Positions 55,659-64,000 of a stretch of 64,000 bases of DNA are shown one piece after another. The notes below the pieces were generated by a model that was not told the DNA's origin, made no database searches, and saw nothing but the letters and a program-made list of their open reading frames with translations. Position numbers and translations under genes: made by a program. The DNA comes from Rhodohalobacter sp. 614A (GTDB taxonomy: Bacteria > Bacteroidota > Rhodothermia > Balneolales > Balneolaceae), in contig NZ_JAKEDS010000002.1 of assembly GCF_021462415.1 (NCBI RefSeq), positions 372,001 through 436,000 on the forward strand. The letters are read 5' to 3'. Positions within the stretch are counted from its first letter, which is position 1. Each line of letters starts with the position of its first letter.

Positions 55659-56297
55659 CTATGTGTCGTACTTCACGCCACAACCATACGGAGTATTGCT
55701 TTTTACTTCTACTTCTTCACCGTTCATCAGGCTACTCATTGCGGAATCGATGTAGTTGTGAGCGGTTTCGAGAGAGCTTGCCCGGGGAGTGGGTTTATCA
55801 TCAATGGCGCCGTTGTATCGAACCGTTCCGGTGGGATCAATAATGAACATATGCGGCGTTACACGTGCATCGTACGCACGTCCCATTTCTCCTTCCGGAT
55901 CGAGTAAAATAGCTGTTGGAGATGCGTCATACTCTTCGATAGATTGACGGGCTTCTTCCGGTTCCATGTAGCCTTGTTCGCCGGGAGCGGAGGATATCAC
56001 AGAAAGCCAGACGACTCCCTGATCGGTATATTTTTCCTGGAGTTGCTGCATATTATTTCCGTCGTAATGTTTGCGGATATACGGGCAGCCGTGGTTCAGC
56101 CATTCAAGAATTACATATTGTCCTTCGTAATCGGAAAGGCTGTGAGTGTTACCATGTGCGTCCACAACTTCAAAGTCGGGAGCCTGCTGGCCAACAAGCG
56201 CATCAACGGCGGGGGCATTCTCCTTATCTTCAATGGTCAGATTAATGACCATCGTTGCGGCAAGAATCAATAAAAATAGAATTGTTAACTTTTTCAT
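55659..56297 (-). CDS. Redoxin/thioredoxin-family protein, membrane-anchored or secreted
   Basis: Protein of 212 residues. An N-terminal hydrophobic segment (KKLTILFLLILAATMVINL) is a signal peptide or anchor. The AhpC/TSA-Redoxin core follows: 'GQQAPDFEVVDAHGN', then 'WLNHGCPYIRKHYDG' with a single cysteine C71 in the peroxidatic position, 'VWLSVISSAPGEQGYM', 'PEGEMGRAYDARVTPHMFII'. The motif CP..RKHY is typical of a thioredoxin-like subfamily in Bacteroidota. A second Cys near the C-terminus (YGCGVKYD) might resolve it. It is encoded 49 bases after the DsbD-like reductase, which could reduce it in the periplasm. Confidence 0.78.
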   Translation of the reverse strand: MKKLTILFLLILAATMVINLTIEDKENAPAVDALVGQQAPDFEVVDAHGNTHSLSDYEGQYVILEWLNHGCPYIRKHYDGNNMQQLQEKYTDQGVVWLSVISSAPGEQGYMEPEEARQSIEEYDASPTAILLDPEGEMGRAYDARVTPHMFIIDPTGTVRYNGAIDDKPTPRASSLETAHNYIDSAMSSLMNGEEVEVKSNTPYGCGVKYDT

Positions 56298-56346
56298 GAT
56301 GTTTGGGGGTTTATTGAGAGTTGAAGGTTACAAGAGAAGTCTATTA

Positions 56347-58509
56347 TCAATCTTTCATGGATAGGGTTTGATTTTCCTGTGGAAGTTCATCCAGCACATC
56401 GATTACAATTCCGGGCGTCAAAAGCTCGGGAAGAACCATCGGCTCATCCAGATCTTCATGATAGATTACATAAAGCGGAACGCCATTTCTTCCAAAGGAT
56501 TCGAGAGCACGTGTAATTTCGGGGTTTCGATTGGTCCAATCCGCTTTCATCATTACAAAGTTGAGATCCTGAAATTTCTCTTTTACCTGATCAGAACTGA
56601 ACACAATCCGTTCGTTTGCTTTACAGGTTATACACCAGGCTGCGGTAAAATCAATAAATACATTGTTGTTTTCTGCGAGATGCTGATCCAGTTGATCTTC
56701 GGAATAAGCTTGCCATTCAATTCCGTATTGGTCTGTTTTGGATACTGAAGATTGTGCTGTCTGAGCACTGGATGAAGCCGAAATGAAGAATCCGCCGACA
56801 ATCAGGAGAACGACAAAAACCCTGCTTACAATTCTGGAAACATTCGAAATTTGAGTGGCTTTCCATCGGTTCAGAATCCAGATACCCATGCTCATCAGCA
56901 AGAGGCCAATCAGGAGATTTGTTAAACCATTAATGCCAACCTGCTGACCAAATACCCAGGCCAGCCAGATAGCCGTTGCAAAAAGCGGAAAGGCCATGAA
57001 TTGTTTAAACGTTTCCATCCAGGCTCCGGGCTTTGGCATTTTTTTCAACAATGCCGGAAAAGATGATAAAATGATATATGGAATCGCCATTCCAAGTCCA
57101 AGAACAGCGAAAATTAAAAGCGCGGCAATTGCAGGCATGGTGATGGCAGCTCCCAGTGCGGTTCCCATAAATGGAGCCGTGCACGGTGTTGCAAGTACGG
57201 TTGCCAACACTCCACTGAAGAACGAGCCTTTCAGTCCTTCACCGGTTTTTGCGCTTCCGGCTACATTCATGAGTGAATTTCCGATTTCAAAAATGCCCAT
57301 CAAACTAAGGCCGAGGCCGAACATCAAAAATGTCATAAATGCAATGAACGGCGGGGATTGTAATTGAAAACCCCATCCCAGTTCTTGTCCGCCAGCTCTC
57401 AGTAAAAGCAGTAATCCGGCCAGAACCAGAAATGAAATAAGGACTCCGGCGCCAAATACCCAACCGTGCAGTTTGGCCTTTCTGGGGTCATCACCAGAGA
57501 CCTGCACAAAGTTCATTATTTTGATGGAGAGGATTGGAAAAACGCAGGGCATCAAATTCAAAATCAATCCGCCGAGGAAAGCAAAACCGAGAATCAACAA
57601 AAATGATTGAGATAAAACGGGTTCGGAGGCAGTGGCAGCAACAGGTTCTTGTTCACCGCCGAGATTGATATCTACCGTCATTGCTTTGATGCGGCCGCTC
57701 TCATCCCAGCCTTCTTCATTATAAACCAATCCCCAAACCCGCTGAATGTCGTCTGATTTATAAACCGACTTTTGAAGCTTTATTGTAAGGGTATCGTTTT
57801 CAACAGCAAAGGGTTGATCCGCTCCGTTTTCTATCTCTCCCTGTTCATTGGCAAAATAAATGATGTTTGAATATTCAGGGATCTCAAACGCATCCGTTGT
57901 TAATTTTAATGTTACGGTATCATTTTTTACATCGGCGAATGCTTGCCAGTAATCGAGATCGGCAGGAAGTTTTTCGCGCATTTCAGAGAAAAGCGGAAGA
58001 ACGTCTTCATTGAATTCCGGGCGTTCGGCGACATTCAGTGTCAACTCGAGATCTCCATATTCAGGAATGCAAACTTTTTCGCAAATCAACCAGTCCGCTT
58101 CTACAGTGAGAGTGGTTTGGTCTCCCAGGGCAAGATCTTCGGGTGCGGTAGCTTCCATCATGTAAAGCATGCTATCCTGGTAGGCATAACTTGTAAGGTC
58201 GCCGGGAATATCTTTCCATTTGGGATATGGCCATTTTATATCCGAGATATTAAAATCCGTCTCGTGAGTCCAGTTGAGAGTCAGTGGCATTCCGGAGTCT
58301 CCGGGATTCCTGTAGTAAACATACCAACCTTCGTCGATATCCATTTGAACTCCAATCCAAAACGTTTCTCCCGGTACAATGACAGATTGTTCGGAGATAA
58401 GCTCAACTTCCGCATGATCAGTCTTTACCTGGAAAGCTTCGATAGACTGCAACCCTGTGAAGAGAAGTAAGATGGAAGTGAGTAATGTAATTCTTATAAA
58501 ATATTTCAT
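56347..58509 (-). CDS. dsbD: DsbD-like thiol:disulfide interchange protein
   Basis: Membrane protein of 720 residues that carries electrons from cytoplasmic thioredoxin to the periplasm. Signal peptide at the start, then a DsbD-alpha-like sandwich domain (about 30-290; 'GETFWIGVQMDIDEGWYVYY', 'DWLICEKVCIPEYG'). Eight-helix CcdA-like core (about 300-590) with the cysteine pair of the membrane domain in 'NLMPCVFPIL' and 'ATPCTAPFMG'. C-terminal thioredoxin domain with 'DFTAAWCITCKANE'. All three conserved cysteine pairs appear present. Runs with the redoxin gene below; supplies reducing power for disulfide repair or cytochrome c maturation. Confidence 0.9.
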   Translation of the reverse strand: MKYFIRITLLTSILLLFTGLQSIEAFQVKTDHAEVELISEQSVIVPGETFWIGVQMDIDEGWYVYYRNPGDSGMPLTLNWTHETDFNISDIKWPYPKWKDIPGDLTSYAYQDSMLYMMEATAPEDLALGDQTTLTVEADWLICEKVCIPEYGDLELTLNVAERPEFNEDVLPLFSEMREKLPADLDYWQAFADVKNDTVTLKLTTDAFEIPEYSNIIYFANEQGEIENGADQPFAVENDTLTIKLQKSVYKSDDIQRVWGLVYNEEGWDESGRIKAMTVDINLGGEQEPVAATASEPVLSQSFLLILGFAFLGGLILNLMPCVFPILSIKIMNFVQVSGDDPRKAKLHGWVFGAGVLISFLVLAGLLLLLRAGGQELGWGFQLQSPPFIAFMTFLMFGLGLSLMGIFEIGNSLMNVAGSAKTGEGLKGSFFSGVLATVLATPCTAPFMGTALGAAITMPAIAALLIFAVLGLGMAIPYIILSSFPALLKKMPKPGAWMETFKQFMAFPLFATAIWLAWVFGQQVGINGLTNLLIGLLLMSMGIWILNRWKATQISNVSRIVSRVFVVLLIVGGFFISASSSAQTAQSSVSKTDQYGIEWQAYSEDQLDQHLAENNNVFIDFTAAWCITCKANERIVFSSDQVKEKFQDLNFVMMKADWTNRNPEITRALESFGRNGVPLYVIYHEDLDEPMVLPELLTPGIVIDVLDELPQENQTLSMKD

Positions 58510-58779
58510 GCCTGACAGTATTTAATCTGTTTTTTCAAACTTTAAAGAAAGTTATTTCGTGCCGCTAAGTACACCTAAAAACAATTTTTTACATGCTCCG
58601 TTCGTGTCAAAACATTAACAAATGTGTAACAAGGAGTCAGTTTGGAGAATACGGGGTTTGATGAAAGTAGAATCCAATACTGCTGAAAAGTTGAATGAAT
58701 TCTGAAGGAAATTTGAAGTTTGGTGTGAGATATTCTCTTCTTGCGATTCATCATCAGAGAATCATCCGATGAATGAAGC
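58510..58779. other. Intergenic region between lnt and dsbD
   Basis: No gene seen. Near 58746-58777 an ATTCATC/GATGAAT pair (7 bp, ~16-base loop) lies just after the lnt stop in the transcribed direction; without a T-run it is only a possible terminator. The region upstream of dsbD probably holds its promoter. Confidence 0.35.
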
Positions 58780-60324
58780 TCACTTTCGAACTCGAACTGC
58801 CATCAACCCGAAAATAACTGAGATTAGAGACAGATATCCCAGCCAATCCCCGAAACGGTTGTAGAAGGTTTTGTAATCGGAATTGTAAATGGTAGAAGTA
58901 AAGGCCGTTTCTGTCCAGTATTCGGTCTCTTTCTGAATTTTTCCATCGGGAGAAATGATACCTGAAATTCCATTATTTGCTGATCGTGCAACCCACATTC
59001 GCTGTTCGATGGCTCGAAGTCTTGCGTAAGAGAAATGCTGAACATGGCCATTGGAATCGCCCCACCAGCCATCGTTCGTAATAATGGTGAGAAATCCCGC
59101 ACCATTGTGAGCAAATTGATTCACCCATCCAGGAAAGACGGAATCGTAACAGATGAGGGCGGGGGTCTGATGATTATCAACAGAAAAGAGAGTCGCTTCC
59201 CGGCCAAGTCCATAACCCACGAGAGTTCCCCAGTCAAACCAATTGACAACATCCAATCGCTGGAAATATGTGACAAACGGGAAACGTTCAACAATGGGTA
59301 CCAGCCTGGCTTTTCGATAAATTTCAGCAGCTTTATCAGGTTGAAAGAAAAGCGCCGCATTATAAACACTGTACAAAGACCCATCAGCAAATCGCCTGGG
59401 GATGTCTTCTATTTCTTCCTCATCGTCATAATCTTCTATTAATACAACTCCGGTAATCAGTGTGGCATCCCATGATTGTAATGAATCCCGGACCGAGTTT
59501 AATTGTGGAGAATTAAATCTTAACCCTGCATCTACTGCGTTTTCGGGCCAGATGATAAGATCCGTTTCTTCTGTTCTGGCTTCATTTGAGAGGCGTAATA
59601 ATTTATCAATCAGAGCATTGAGAGAGGGTTCTCCGCCGTAGTTTTTATAGGAATCAGAATTTGGTTGAACGACGGTGACATGGATGGCTTCATCCTCCGC
59701 GTAGTTCATGGTTATTAGAGAGATCACTGAAAATAATGGGAAGAGAAGAAATACAGTAATTGCAGTAATAAGATAGTTCCGGTTCTCTGAATACTGGATG
59801 CTTGTATAAAAAAGAGCAGAGGTCAGAACAACCCAAAAAGAGACGCCTAACACGCCGGTGACAGAAATATATTGAATGACACCGGTGAGATTCGACCACG
59901 CATTTCCAAGGGTCAGCCAGGGCCAGGAGAGATCCCAGTTGTGATGTAGAAATTCATAGCTAACCCAAATTGTTGCTGCAAAAAATGACGATAAAATTGG
60001 GTTCAAATCAGATTGCTGAAATCTGCGAATCAACAAAAGTGGTATCAGCATCAACGCCGCATTGGCGAGAATTGCAGCCACTCCACCCGCAACCGTGGCC
60101 ATCATTAACCAGTATGTGGTTAACAAATTCCACAAAACAAATGACGGGTAGGCATAAAAGATAACTGTGCGTTTTGTATCGCAAAGAGTACAAATTCTGA
60201 AAAGACAAAGAAATGCCGGAATTTGGAGAACTGCCAGATCGAATGGCGGATATGAAAGAGCCAATAAAACAGCAGCCGTTACAGAAAGAACCCAGGGATG
60301 ATCCCAAAGCCGGATTGAATTCAT
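58780..60324 (-). CDS. lnt: Apolipoprotein N-acyltransferase
   Basis: Inner-membrane enzyme of 514 residues that adds the third acyl chain to lipoproteins. About six N-terminal membrane helices (1-210) precede a nitrilase-fold periplasmic domain. The catalytic triad is recognisable: Glu in 'LIIWPENAV', Lys in 'EIYRKARLVPIVERFPF', Cys in 'ALICYDSVFPGW'. A last helix 'WLGYLSLISVIFGLMAV' anchors the end. It follows rsmI by 33 bases on the same strand. Length is the usual one. Confidence 0.92.
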   Translation of the reverse strand: MNSIRLWDHPWVLSVTAAVLLALSYPPFDLAVLQIPAFLCLFRICTLCDTKRTVIFYAYPSFVLWNLLTTYWLMMATVAGGVAAILANAALMLIPLLLIRRFQQSDLNPILSSFFAATIWVSYEFLHHNWDLSWPWLTLGNAWSNLTGVIQYISVTGVLGVSFWVVLTSALFYTSIQYSENRNYLITAITVFLLFPLFSVISLITMNYAEDEAIHVTVVQPNSDSYKNYGGEPSLNALIDKLLRLSNEARTEETDLIIWPENAVDAGLRFNSPQLNSVRDSLQSWDATLITGVVLIEDYDDEEEIEDIPRRFADGSLYSVYNAALFFQPDKAAEIYRKARLVPIVERFPFVTYFQRLDVVNWFDWGTLVGYGLGREATLFSVDNHQTPALICYDSVFPGWVNQFAHNGAGFLTIITNDGWWGDSNGHVQHFSYARLRAIEQRMWVARSANNGISGIISPDGKIQKETEYWTETAFTSTIYNSDYKTFYNRFGDWLGYLSLISVIFGLMAVRVRK

Positions 60325-60357
60325 ATAAATTTTAGGGTTTAGTCATTCTCTGAGTTT

Positions 60358-61041
60358 TTAATCTTCATACGTTTTTCCGGCAATAATTACCACGAATTCG
60401 CCTTTGATTGAATCTTTGGAGTTCCAACGCTCAACAATATCAGAAAGTTGTCCGCGATCTATTTCTTCAAATTTCTTTGTAAGCTCGCGGGCTACACACA
60501 CCCATCGCGTTCCTTCACAAAACTCTGCCAGTGTATTCAACAATTTCACCACACGGTATGGACTTTCATAAATAATAGTTGTGATATCTGAATCGGCAAT
60601 TTCCTTAATTTTGGTTTGCCGTCCTTTTTTCTGAGGCAGAAATCCCTCGAAGAGAAATCGGTCACTCGGTAAACCACTTGCTGCGATGGCAGCTGTGACC
60701 GCACTTGGCCCCGGAATGGGGCAGACATCATGGCCGTTTTGATAGGCTGACCGAACGGCTAAAAATCCCGGATCGGAAATGCCAGGCATTCCCGCATCGC
60801 TGATTAAAGCAACCGTTTGATTCTGGTTCAAGAGGTCCATCAAATAATCCACCTTTTGATGTTCGTTGTGCTGATGAAACGAAAATGTTGGTTTATCGAT
60901 TTGAAAATGCTGTAGCAAGACGGATGAAGTGCGAGTATCTTCACACCCGATGTGATCCACATTTTTGAGCGTGTCAATTGCCCGTTGTGAAAAATCATTC
61001 AAATTGCCGATTGGAGTTGCCACGATGTAAAGTGTAGCCAA
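60358..61041 (-). CDS. rsmI: 16S rRNA (cytidine-1402-2'-O)-methyltransferase
   Basis: Protein of 227 residues of the TP_methylase (tetrapyrrole-methylase-like) family. 'LYIVATPIGNLNDFSQRAID' opens it, then 'HIGCEDTRTSSVLLQHF', 'SFHQHNEHQKVDYL', 'VALISDAGMPGISDPGF' (SAM-binding region) and 'FEGFLPQKKGRQTKI'. It methylates C1402 in the decoding centre of 16S rRNA. It is somewhat shorter than E. coli RsmI because the C-terminal part is missing, common in Bacteroidota. First gene of the rsmI-lnt pair. Confidence 0.93.
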   Translation of the reverse strand: MATLYIVATPIGNLNDFSQRAIDTLKNVDHIGCEDTRTSSVLLQHFQIDKPTFSFHQHNEHQKVDYLMDLLNQNQTVALISDAGMPGISDPGFLAVRSAYQNGHDVCPIPGPSAVTAAIAASGLPSDRFLFEGFLPQKKGRQTKIKEIADSDITTIIYESPYRVVKLLNTLAEFCEGTRWVCVARELTKKFEEIDRGQLSDIVERWNSKDSIKGEFVVIIAGKTYED

Positions 61042-61085
61042 AGTTGGTAGATGCTTATGAGTTTGAATTCAATTTTGATTTTTTT

Positions 61086-61164
61086 AGTCATTGCGAGGGA
61101 AAGGAATGACCGTGACAATCTCCAGACTGATCCAGGAGATTGCTTCACTCCGTTCGCAATGACT
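61086..61164. repeat. REP-like palindromic repeat
   Basis: Outer perfect 11-bp arms AGTCATTGCGA (61086-61096) and TCGCAATGACT (61154-61164); inner 8-bp arms CAATCTCC (61116-61123) and GGAGATTG (61135-61142). Such GTCATTGCGA...TCGCAATGAC dispersed palindromes are found scattered between genes in many bacterial genomes. Lies between rsmI and the VOC gene. Confidence 0.6.
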
Positions 61165-61255
61165 TTCAAAAAAAGCCGGAATAAAAGTTCAAAGAAAATA
61201 TTAAAACTTGTAGTTTATTGCGTTAAAACAAAAATCATAAATCGAAAAGTTACAT

Positions 61256-61639
61256 ATGGATTTTAAACCATCAGGAATAAATCATATTACAATCAGGGTA
61301 AACGAAATTGAGCGGGCTGAGGAGTTTTATGGAGAAGTACTTGGATTTGAGCTCGTTCGGAAGATGGGGCAGAGTATGGCCGTCTACAAAATAGGAGAGG
61401 AAGATACCCTGGTGATTGTAGAAGCAGAGACGAGTTATGATCCTAACTCAAGAGATTTTCGGGTTGATCATTTTGGTTTTTACCTCAATTCGGAAGATGA
61501 AGTAGACGAAATGGCAACGTACTTACGGGAAAAAGAAGTAACGATTTTGAGTGGCCCCGCAAACAGAAAGAAAGGGCGATTTGTATTTGCGTCCGACCCC
61601 GACGGCAACCTCATAGAATTTTTCTACGAGTCGGAATAA
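61256..61639 (+). CDS. VOC-family (glyoxalase/bleomycin-resistance fold) protein
   Basis: Protein of 127 residues with two beta-alpha-beta-beta-beta units: 'GINHITIRVNEIERAEEFYG' and 'DHFGFYLNSEDEVDEMATYL'. Metal ligands of the fold are visible as H in 'INHITIRV', H in 'VDHFGFYL' and E in 'NLIEFFYES'. Could be a small lyase, dioxygenase or antibiotic-binding protein; nothing nearby specifies the substrate. It lies alone between rsmI and grpE, on the plus strand. Confidence 0.82.
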   Translation: MDFKPSGINHITIRVNEIERAEEFYGEVLGFELVRKMGQSMAVYKIGEEDTLVIVEAETSYDPNSRDFRVDHFGFYLNSEDEVDEMATYLREKEVTILSGPANRKKGRFVFASDPDGNLIEFFYESE

Positions 61640-61776
61640 CTGCAAAAGCGAAAGATTGTCACATCATACACAGAAATAATCTTATGGCATGAACTTTGCT
61701 GCAAAATGTATCTGAGATGATTTTAGGTTTATTTTGAAACCATCAGATTAAGAACTAAAGATTTTTATAAGAATAA

Positions 61777-62373
61777 ATGAGTTTGGAAAAAGAAGAATAT
61801 ACCGAAGACGGACAAACAGAGATGGCTGAAGCATCATCCGAAGAACTGAAAAATGTTTCCGAAGAGAGTTCTCTTGAAGAGCAGATTGATGATACCGATC
61901 AGCTTATCGTAGATCAGCAAAAACGAATAAACGAGTTGGAAGAAGAACTTGAAAGGCTGAAAGATTCCCAGCTTCGAAAAGCTGCCGAGATGGAAAATAT
62001 GCGCAAGCGAATGCGTCGTGAGCGCGAACAAACATTCCAATCGGCACGCGAAGCTGCTCTGGATGCTTTCCTTCCTATTAATGATGACCTGATTCGAACA
62101 CTTCAGGCCATGAAAGAAAATGATGCGGATCAATCGTACGTAGAGGGTGTGCAACTCATTGCCAATAAATTTGAAGATGTGCTGGAAAAGCACAACGTCA
62201 AACGAATTGATGAAACCGGGGTTCCTTTCGATGTAGATTTTCATGATGCAATGCTGAGGCAAAAAGCGGAAGATGATTCGATTGAAAGCGGAACCGTTTT
62301 ACAGGTTTTAGAGAATGGTTACCGAATCGGGGACAAGACACTTCGGCACGCAAAAGTAATTGTAAGCGAATAA
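61777..62373 (+). CDS. grpE: GrpE nucleotide-exchange factor
   Basis: Co-chaperone of DnaK, 198 residues. An acidic disordered N-terminus (1-40) leads into a long coiled coil ('[20 protein letters not shown]', about 46-90). The conserved C-terminal beta domain is recognised by '[12 protein letters not shown]', '[20 protein letters not shown]'. Followed by dnaJ after 10 bases. No dnaK or hrcA gene is in the window, and I saw no CIRCE operator in the 137 bases upstream. Confidence 0.94.
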   Translation: MSLEKEEYTEDGQTEMAEASSEELKNVSEESSLEEQIDDTDQLIVDQQKRINELEEELERLKDSQLRKAAEMENMRKRMRREREQTFQSAREAALDAFLPINDDLIRTLQAMKENDADQSYVEGVQLIANKFEDVLEKHNVKRIDETGVPFDVDFHDAMLRQKAEDDSIESGTVLQVLENGYRIGDKTLRHAKVIVSE

Positions 62374-62383
62374 TAATTCATTT

Positions 62384-63547
62384 ATGTCAAAACGCGACTA
62401 CTACGAAGTATTAGGTGTAGATAAGAATGCCAGCGAGCAGGAACTGAAAAAGGCCTATCGAAAACTGGCGATGAAGTACCATCCTGACCGGAATAAAGAT
62501 GATGAAGATGCGGAAAGGAAATTTAAAGAAGCTTCCGAAGCATATGAGGTACTTCGTGATCCGGAAAAAAGACAACGATATGATCAGTTTGGCCATTCCG
62601 GAATGAATGGCGGCGGATTTGGCGGTGGTGCGTCAGATTTTGGAAATGCTAATTTCGAAGATATTTTCAGCCATTTCAGTGATATTTTTGGAGCCGATAT
62701 ATTTGGCGGCGGTGCAGCTCGCGGACAAAGCCGCAGAAGACGTGGAAGCGGCCGTCCCGGATCGGATATGAAACTCCGCGTTGCACTCACGCTTGAAGAG
62801 ATTGCCGAAGGTGTTGAGAAAACGCTGAAAGTAAAAAAGCATATCAAGTGCGATTCTTGTAGCGGGACCGGCGCTGAGACAGAATCAGATTTTGAAACCT
62901 GCCCGAGATGTAATGGAGTCGGTGAAATTCGTCAGGTTTCTCGAACAATGTTTGGTCAGTTTGTAAACGTACAACCGTGTCCAACCTGCCAGGGTGAAGG
63001 AAAAATTATCAAGAATAAATGCAGCAAATGCGGTGGTGAAGGAAGATATAAGAGTGATGAAAAAATCAAAGTAAATATCCCTTCAGGTGTAGCAAATGGA
63101 AATTACATTACCTTGAGGCGTCAGGGAAATGCCGGCATTCGGGGTGGCGAACCCGGCGATCTTATTGTATTGATCGAAGAGAAAGAGCATGAACATTTTG
63201 AGCGGGATGGCAATGACATCTATTACGACCTTCTCGTGAGCATTCCCGATGCTATTCTCGGAACGGAAGTAGAAGTGCCCACACTAAAAGGAAAGGCAAA
63301 AGTTAAGATTGAGCCGGGAACTCAACCCGGCAAACTGCTTCGAATGAGGGAACGTGGAATCAAAGGCCTGAACAATTCCGGAATTGGTGACCAGTTTATA
63401 AGGATGAATGTCTACATTCCCAAAGATTTAACGGGTGAGGAGAAAAAACACATAGAGGCCATTCGTGGTGAAGAACACTTCGATCCCAAAAGTGCTCAGG
63501 AACGTGAAAAAAGCTTCTTCTCGAAAATAAAAGACGTGTTTAATTGA
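62384..63547 (+). CDS. dnaJ: DnaJ chaperone
   Basis: DnaK partner of 387 residues, full length. The J domain has HPD at 33-35 ('[12 protein letters not shown]'). A Gly/Phe-rich segment follows (about 70-115). The zinc domain has four CxxCxGxG repeats: 'CDSCSGTG', 'CPRCNGVG', 'CPTCQGEG', 'CSKCGGEG' (about 155-220). The C-terminal substrate domains carry '[20 protein letters not shown]' and '[19 protein letters not shown]'. Transcribed with grpE. A short hairpin follows. Confidence 0.96.
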   Translation: MSKRDYYEVLGVDKNASEQELKKAYRKLAMKYHPDRNKDDEDAERKFKEASEAYEVLRDPEKRQRYDQFGHSGMNGGGFGGGASDFGNANFEDIFSHFSDIFGADIFGGGAARGQSRRRRGSGRPGSDMKLRVALTLEEIAEGVEKTLKVKKHIKCDSCSGTGAETESDFETCPRCNGVGEIRQVSRTMFGQFVNVQPCPTCQGEGKIIKNKCSKCGGEGRYKSDEKIKVNIPSGVANGNYITLRRQGNAGIRGGEPGDLIVLIEEKEHEHFERDGNDIYYDLLVSIPDAILGTEVEVPTLKGKAKVKIEPGTQPGKLLRMRERGIKGLNNSGIGDQFIRMNVYIPKDLTGEEKKHIEAIRGEEHFDPKSAQEREKSFFSKIKDVFN

Positions 63548-63554
63548 TTTTTTT

Positions 63555-63580
63555 AGAGGGTGACGGAAATTGTCACCTCT
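63555..63580 (+). terminator. Terminator-like hairpin after dnaJ
   Basis: AGAGG, one bulged G, TGAC (63555-63564) pairs with GTCACCTCT (63572-63580) around a seven-base loop. There is no T-run afterwards, so it may be a weak or factor-dependent terminator. It lies seven bases after the dnaJ stop and ahead of the rmuC start. Confidence 0.4.
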
Positions 63581-63617
63581 GCATTGTATGTTTGGCTAAA
63601 CAAATCAAACGTCTGTT

Positions 63618-64000
63618 ATGGAAACAACTGTAATTCTGAGTGCACTTATTTTTTTCGCAATTGGCTTTGCACTGGCTTTTTTTATCGGGAAATCCAAACA
63701 AAGCCGGCTTGAGGAGAGAAACGCAAATCTTTCCCAAACGGCTGAACTCAGCGAATCAAAATTAATCCGCGAAACTGAACGGGCAAATCAGGCCGAAAAA
63801 GAATTTACCAGGCTTAAAGCAGAGTATGCTCATCTTGAAGAGAAACTCTCCGAACAGAAACAGCAACTGCGGGAATTACAGGAGCAGTTTCGCACGGAAT
63901 TCAAAAACCTGGCGAATGACATTCTGGAAGAAAAATCGAAGAAGTTTACAGAACAGAATAAAGAGAAGCTGGATCAACTACTGAAGCCGCTCGGCGAAAA
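63618..64000 (+). CDS. rmuC: RmuC family protein, 5' part only
   Basis: Runs off the window. ATG 63618 opens 'METTVILSALIFFAIGFALA', a membrane helix. A long coiled coil follows ('RLEERNANLSQTAELSESKL', 'EYAHLEEKLSEQKQQLRELQ'), then 'QFRTEFKNLANDILEEKSKK' and 'FTEQNKEKLDQLLKPLG', the block preceding the nuclease-like core of RmuC. The family limits recombination at inverted repeats. About 127 residues are visible; the catalytic domain is beyond the end. Confidence 0.88.
   Translation, partial: METTVILSALIFFAIGFALAFFIGKSKQSRLEERNANLSQTAELSESKLIRETERANQAEKEFTRLKAEYAHLEEKLSEQKQQLRELQEQFRTEFKNLANDILEEKSKKFTEQNKEKLDQLLKPLGE

Noticed and set aside
61051-61266. 71-codon plus-strand ORF across the REP-like repeat
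   Set aside because: It is largely the palindromic repeat translated, has no motif, and overlaps the VOC start.
61640-61776. CIRCE operator before grpE
   Set aside because: No TTAGCACTC-N9-GAGTGCTAA pattern or near match.
1-64000. CRISPR arrays, rRNA, tRNA, insertion sequences
   Set aside because: No regular spaced repeats, no rRNA-like or tRNA-like stretch noticed, and no transposase or terminal inverted repeats seen.

Overview
The window reads as a chromosomal segment of a Bacteroidota/Balneolota-like bacterium. The first protein ends in a type IX secretion (T9SS) type-A sorting domain of the 'NYPNPF ... GVYFYRL ... MVLVK' kind, common in Balneolota, Rhodothermota and relatives. Shine-Dalgarno sequences are mostly weak, and the bulk DNA has moderate to low GC. 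The lineage is an inference; there is no rRNA or tRNA in the window to confirm it.

Layout. (1) 255-4920: a large secreted adhesin-like protein (beta-propeller, Big-1 repeats, FN3, T9SS tail), a ParB-like orphan on the minus strand, and a possible decayed small ORF. (2) 5096-46894: a very large cell-surface polysaccharide (O-antigen/capsule/exopolysaccharide) locus. It holds an SLBB outer-membrane export protein and a Wzz-like chain-length protein, then a dTDP-3-acetamido-3,6-dideoxyhexose branch (two FdtA/QdtA-type cupins, an acetyltransferase, a DegT aminotransferase). It also holds a Wzx flippase, a Wzy-like polymerase, a WecA/TagO-type initiating transferase, two tandem Wzi-like outer-membrane proteins, a sulfotransferase, about 15 glycosyltransferases, a heparinase II/III-like lyase and a CapK/PaaK-like adenylating enzyme. 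The first part and 36655-40575 run on the plus strand; 40614-46894 runs on the minus strand. (3) 30754-36219: embedded in that locus on the minus strand is a compact cassette of five phage tail-fibre-like proteins plus a 32-codon ORF, with no other phage genes. It is flanked by imperfect short direct repeats and is the most unusual part of the window. (4) 47057-55604: overlapping recC-recB-recD. (5) 55659-61041, minus strand: a redoxin-like protein with a DsbD-type reductase, and rsmI-lnt. (6) 61256-64000, plus strand: a VOC protein, grpE-dnaJ, and the 5' part of rmuC.

How it fits together. The locus encodes a Wzx/Wzy-type heteropolysaccharide: a WecA-like enzyme loads the lipid carrier, glycosyltransferases extend the repeat (including a Fuc3NAc/Qui3NAc-type sugar), Wzx flips it, Wzy and Wzz polymerise it, and the SLBB and Wzi-like proteins act at the outer membrane. 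Sulfation and a heparinase-like lyase suggest an anionic, sulfated or uronate-containing product. The tail-fibre-like cassette (sugar-binding and propeller folds) could be a domesticated glycan-binding or glycan-cleaving module, or a phage remnant acting on the same glycan; sequence alone cannot decide.
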